DNA from: Frankiales bacterium
GTDB taxonomy: Bacteria; Actinomycetota; Actinomycetes; Mycobacteriales; SCTD01
Direction: 5' to 3'
NCBI GenBank assembly: GCA_025464795.1
Contig: JAODNB010000370.1
Coordinates: forward strand, 1-5,399
DNA: 5,399 bases
Made by a program: the position numbers and the translations under genes. Shown here one piece after another: positions 4,439 to 5,399 of this stretch (position 1 is the stretch's first letter; the number at the start of each line of letters is the position of its first letter). Below the pieces are notes generated by a model that saw nothing but the letters and a program-made list of their open reading frames with translations, ran no database searches and had not been told where the DNA came from.

Positions 4439-5399
4439 GCGGCTCCTCTGTGGGGCTCCAGGAAGGCGCTGTTGAGGATCACTCGGCCTCTGCGGTCCTT
4501 CGCGAACTCGATGATGGCAAACGACGCGGGCACGGCGGTGCCGGAGGGACCACGGACGAGTCCCATCCCCTCCGCGGGGCTCTCGAGCCTCAACGCCTTC
4601 GTCTCGTGCGAATCGGCCCAGGCTCGCAGTTCGGCGGCATTGCTGCCGAAGCCGAGCGTGCGGTTCACCGCGAGCTCGGCCTCCTCCTCCGAGGCGAAGC
4701 TGCTCATCGTCTTCAGCTCCCTCGAGCGGGGAGCCTCGGCGAGCTGCCGGCGTCCGAGGAACTCCAGGTCGCGACCGACGTGCTTGAGCAGGGTGTGCCC
4801 GCCCAGTGCCTCCTGCTGCACGAGGTCCACGCCATCCCGCAGCAGCTCCTCCACGGTGGGCGCCGGGAGCTTCGCGAAGTGCTGGAGCTGCTTCCAGAAG
4901 GACGCCTGTGCGTGCTCGAGGACGAAGCGCTCGGGGCCCTCGAAGCCCTTGAGGGCGCCCAGCACCTCGAGCGGCATCGCGTTGTGTGCCCCGAACAGGG
5001 CCTCCTTCTTGCCACCGTGCCCCTTGAGGACGAAGACACCCGCGGCCTCGCCAGCGGTGCGGGCGTAGTCGCCCTCCTGCCACCGGTCGACGAGCTGCTC
5101 GACCGCGAGCCAGGGCTGGACCGTCGCCGCGCCGGCAGCCCACAGCGCCTTGCGAGCGGCGGTGCGCGACCTCCCGTCGCCGACGCCTGGGAGCGACCCG
5201 AACGCGTCGCCGGCGAGCTCGACGTTCGCGGACAGGACGCCGGCGAAGCCTTGGGCAGCGCGAGCGATGCCTCGGTTGAGCGACTGCCAGCCCTCGACCT
5301 TCAGGGCGGAGTCGGCCAGGTCGCGCAGCCGGGCCGTCGCGCGCCGGGAGGCGGCTTCGGAGATGTCGGAGGCCTCGGCGTGAAGCAACCGGGCGCGCT
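4435..5399 (-). CDS. Polymorphic toxin with C-terminal CdiA-CT RNase A-like domain, 5' end beyond window
   Basis: The frame enters from the right edge with no convincing start and gives 320 visible residues; positions below count from Leu at the TTG codon 5388-5386. About 1-120 is Ala-rich and helical, with RWQEGDYARTAGEAAGVFV (102-120), a pattern common before the toxin in actinobacterial polymorphic toxins. About 120-190 is a linker. About 194-312 matches the bacterial RNase A-like domain first described in CdiA toxins: GGHTLLKHVG (196-205), SSFASEEEAELAVNRTL (229-245), AAELRAWAD (251-259) and VILNSAFLEP (303-312). By recall of the Yersinia CdiA structure, His203 and Arg214 (eleven residues apart) match its catalytic His and Arg. 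Ser307-x-Phe309 stands where Thr-x-Tyr is found. Such domains cleave RNA, including tRNA, in the target cell. The export route (type VII secretion, contact-dependent or other) cannot be seen. It overlaps the immunity gene by four bases. Confidence 0.82.
   Translation of the reverse strand, partial: RARLLHAEASDISEAASRRATARLRDLADSALKVEGWQSLNRGIARAAQGFAGVLSANVELAGDAFGSLPGVGDGRSRTAARKALWAAGAATVQPWLAVEQLVDRWQEGDYARTAGEAAGVFVLKGHGGKKEALFGAHNAMPLEVLGALKGFEGPERFVLEHAQASFWKQLQHFAKLPAPTVEELLRDGVDLVQQEALGGHTLLKHVGRDLEFLGRRQLAEAPRSRELKTMSSFASEEEAELAVNRTLGFGSNAAELRAWADSHETKALRLESPAEGMGLVRGPSGTAVPASFAIIEFAKDRRGRVILNSAFLEPHRGAA
4443..4449 (-). promoter_or_regulatory. Ribosome binding site of the immunity gene, embedded in the toxin's last codons
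   Basis: AGAGGAG on the minus strand lies four bases before ATG 4438-4436, within the codons for the His-Arg-Gly-Ala end of the toxin. Together with the ATGA overlap it settles the immunity start and suggests immunity is made whenever the toxin is translated, and possibly also by independent initiation. Confidence 0.75.

Noticed and set aside
4136..5068. Plus-strand open frame of 310 codons across the toxin-immunity genes
   Set aside because: Ser/Arg-rich translation without family signal, antisense to a well-supported toxin domain.
4439..5143. Upstream extension of the immunity frame to 345 codons
   Set aside because: It lies wholly inside the toxin gene in another frame, is Arg/Gly/Ala-rich noise, and the ATGA overlap with AGAGGAG gives a far better start at 4438.
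5386..5388. TTG as the true start of the toxin gene
   Set aside because: The frame is open to the window edge, there is no ribosome binding site, and toxins of this type have longer N-terminal delivery regions. The gene is more likely to continue beyond the window.

Overview
The window is GC-rich DNA of a free-living Actinomycetota bacterium. The evidence is third codon positions that are almost always G or C, a GTG start, AGGAG-type ribosome binding sites, a probable leaderless promoter, and protein families typical of actinobacteria. I cannot name the genus from this much sequence. There are no rRNA or tRNA genes, CRISPR arrays or insertion sequences.

Left part (1-2202, all minus strand). 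Reading leftwards there is a probable small ORF of 37 codons (2202-2089). It is followed by an exported or membrane-anchored protein of unknown function (2050-1112) with a low-complexity Pro/Ala/Ser/Thr linker. Last comes the N-terminal three quarters of an exported beta-propeller protein of the selenium-binding protein / methanethiol oxidase (SBP56) family (1070 to the left edge). The gaps of 38 and 41 bases and the absence of visible terminators suggest one transcription unit, so this looks like an envelope module.

Divergent control region (about 2203-2333). It separates the minus-strand unit from gpx. It holds a perfect 8-bp inverted repeat with a 6-base spacer, a weaker hairpin, and a good leaderless promoter candidate placed exactly on the gpx start codon. 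Inside the minus-strand unit, two CCTAGG palindromes could pair in the mRNA and cover the ribosome binding site of the unknown gene. The stop codon of the small ORF lies in the first of them.

Middle (2334-4099, plus strand). A thiol-type glutathione peroxidase is followed after 56 bases by an integral-membrane acyltransferase of the OafA/YrhL (acyltransferase 3) family. They may be co-transcribed but have no evident shared pathway.

Right part (4106 to the right edge, minus strand). This is the 3' end of a polymorphic (contact-dependent or secreted) toxin gene. Its C-terminal module is recognisable as the bacterial CdiA-CT RNase A-like domain. It overlaps by four bases (ATGA) a 110-residue, very acidic protein that is almost certainly the cognate immunity protein and whose family I do not recognise. 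The N-terminal delivery part of the toxin lies beyond the window. The immunity gene converges on the acyltransferase gene with only six bases between the stop codons. This toxin-immunity pair is the most distinctive system in the window.
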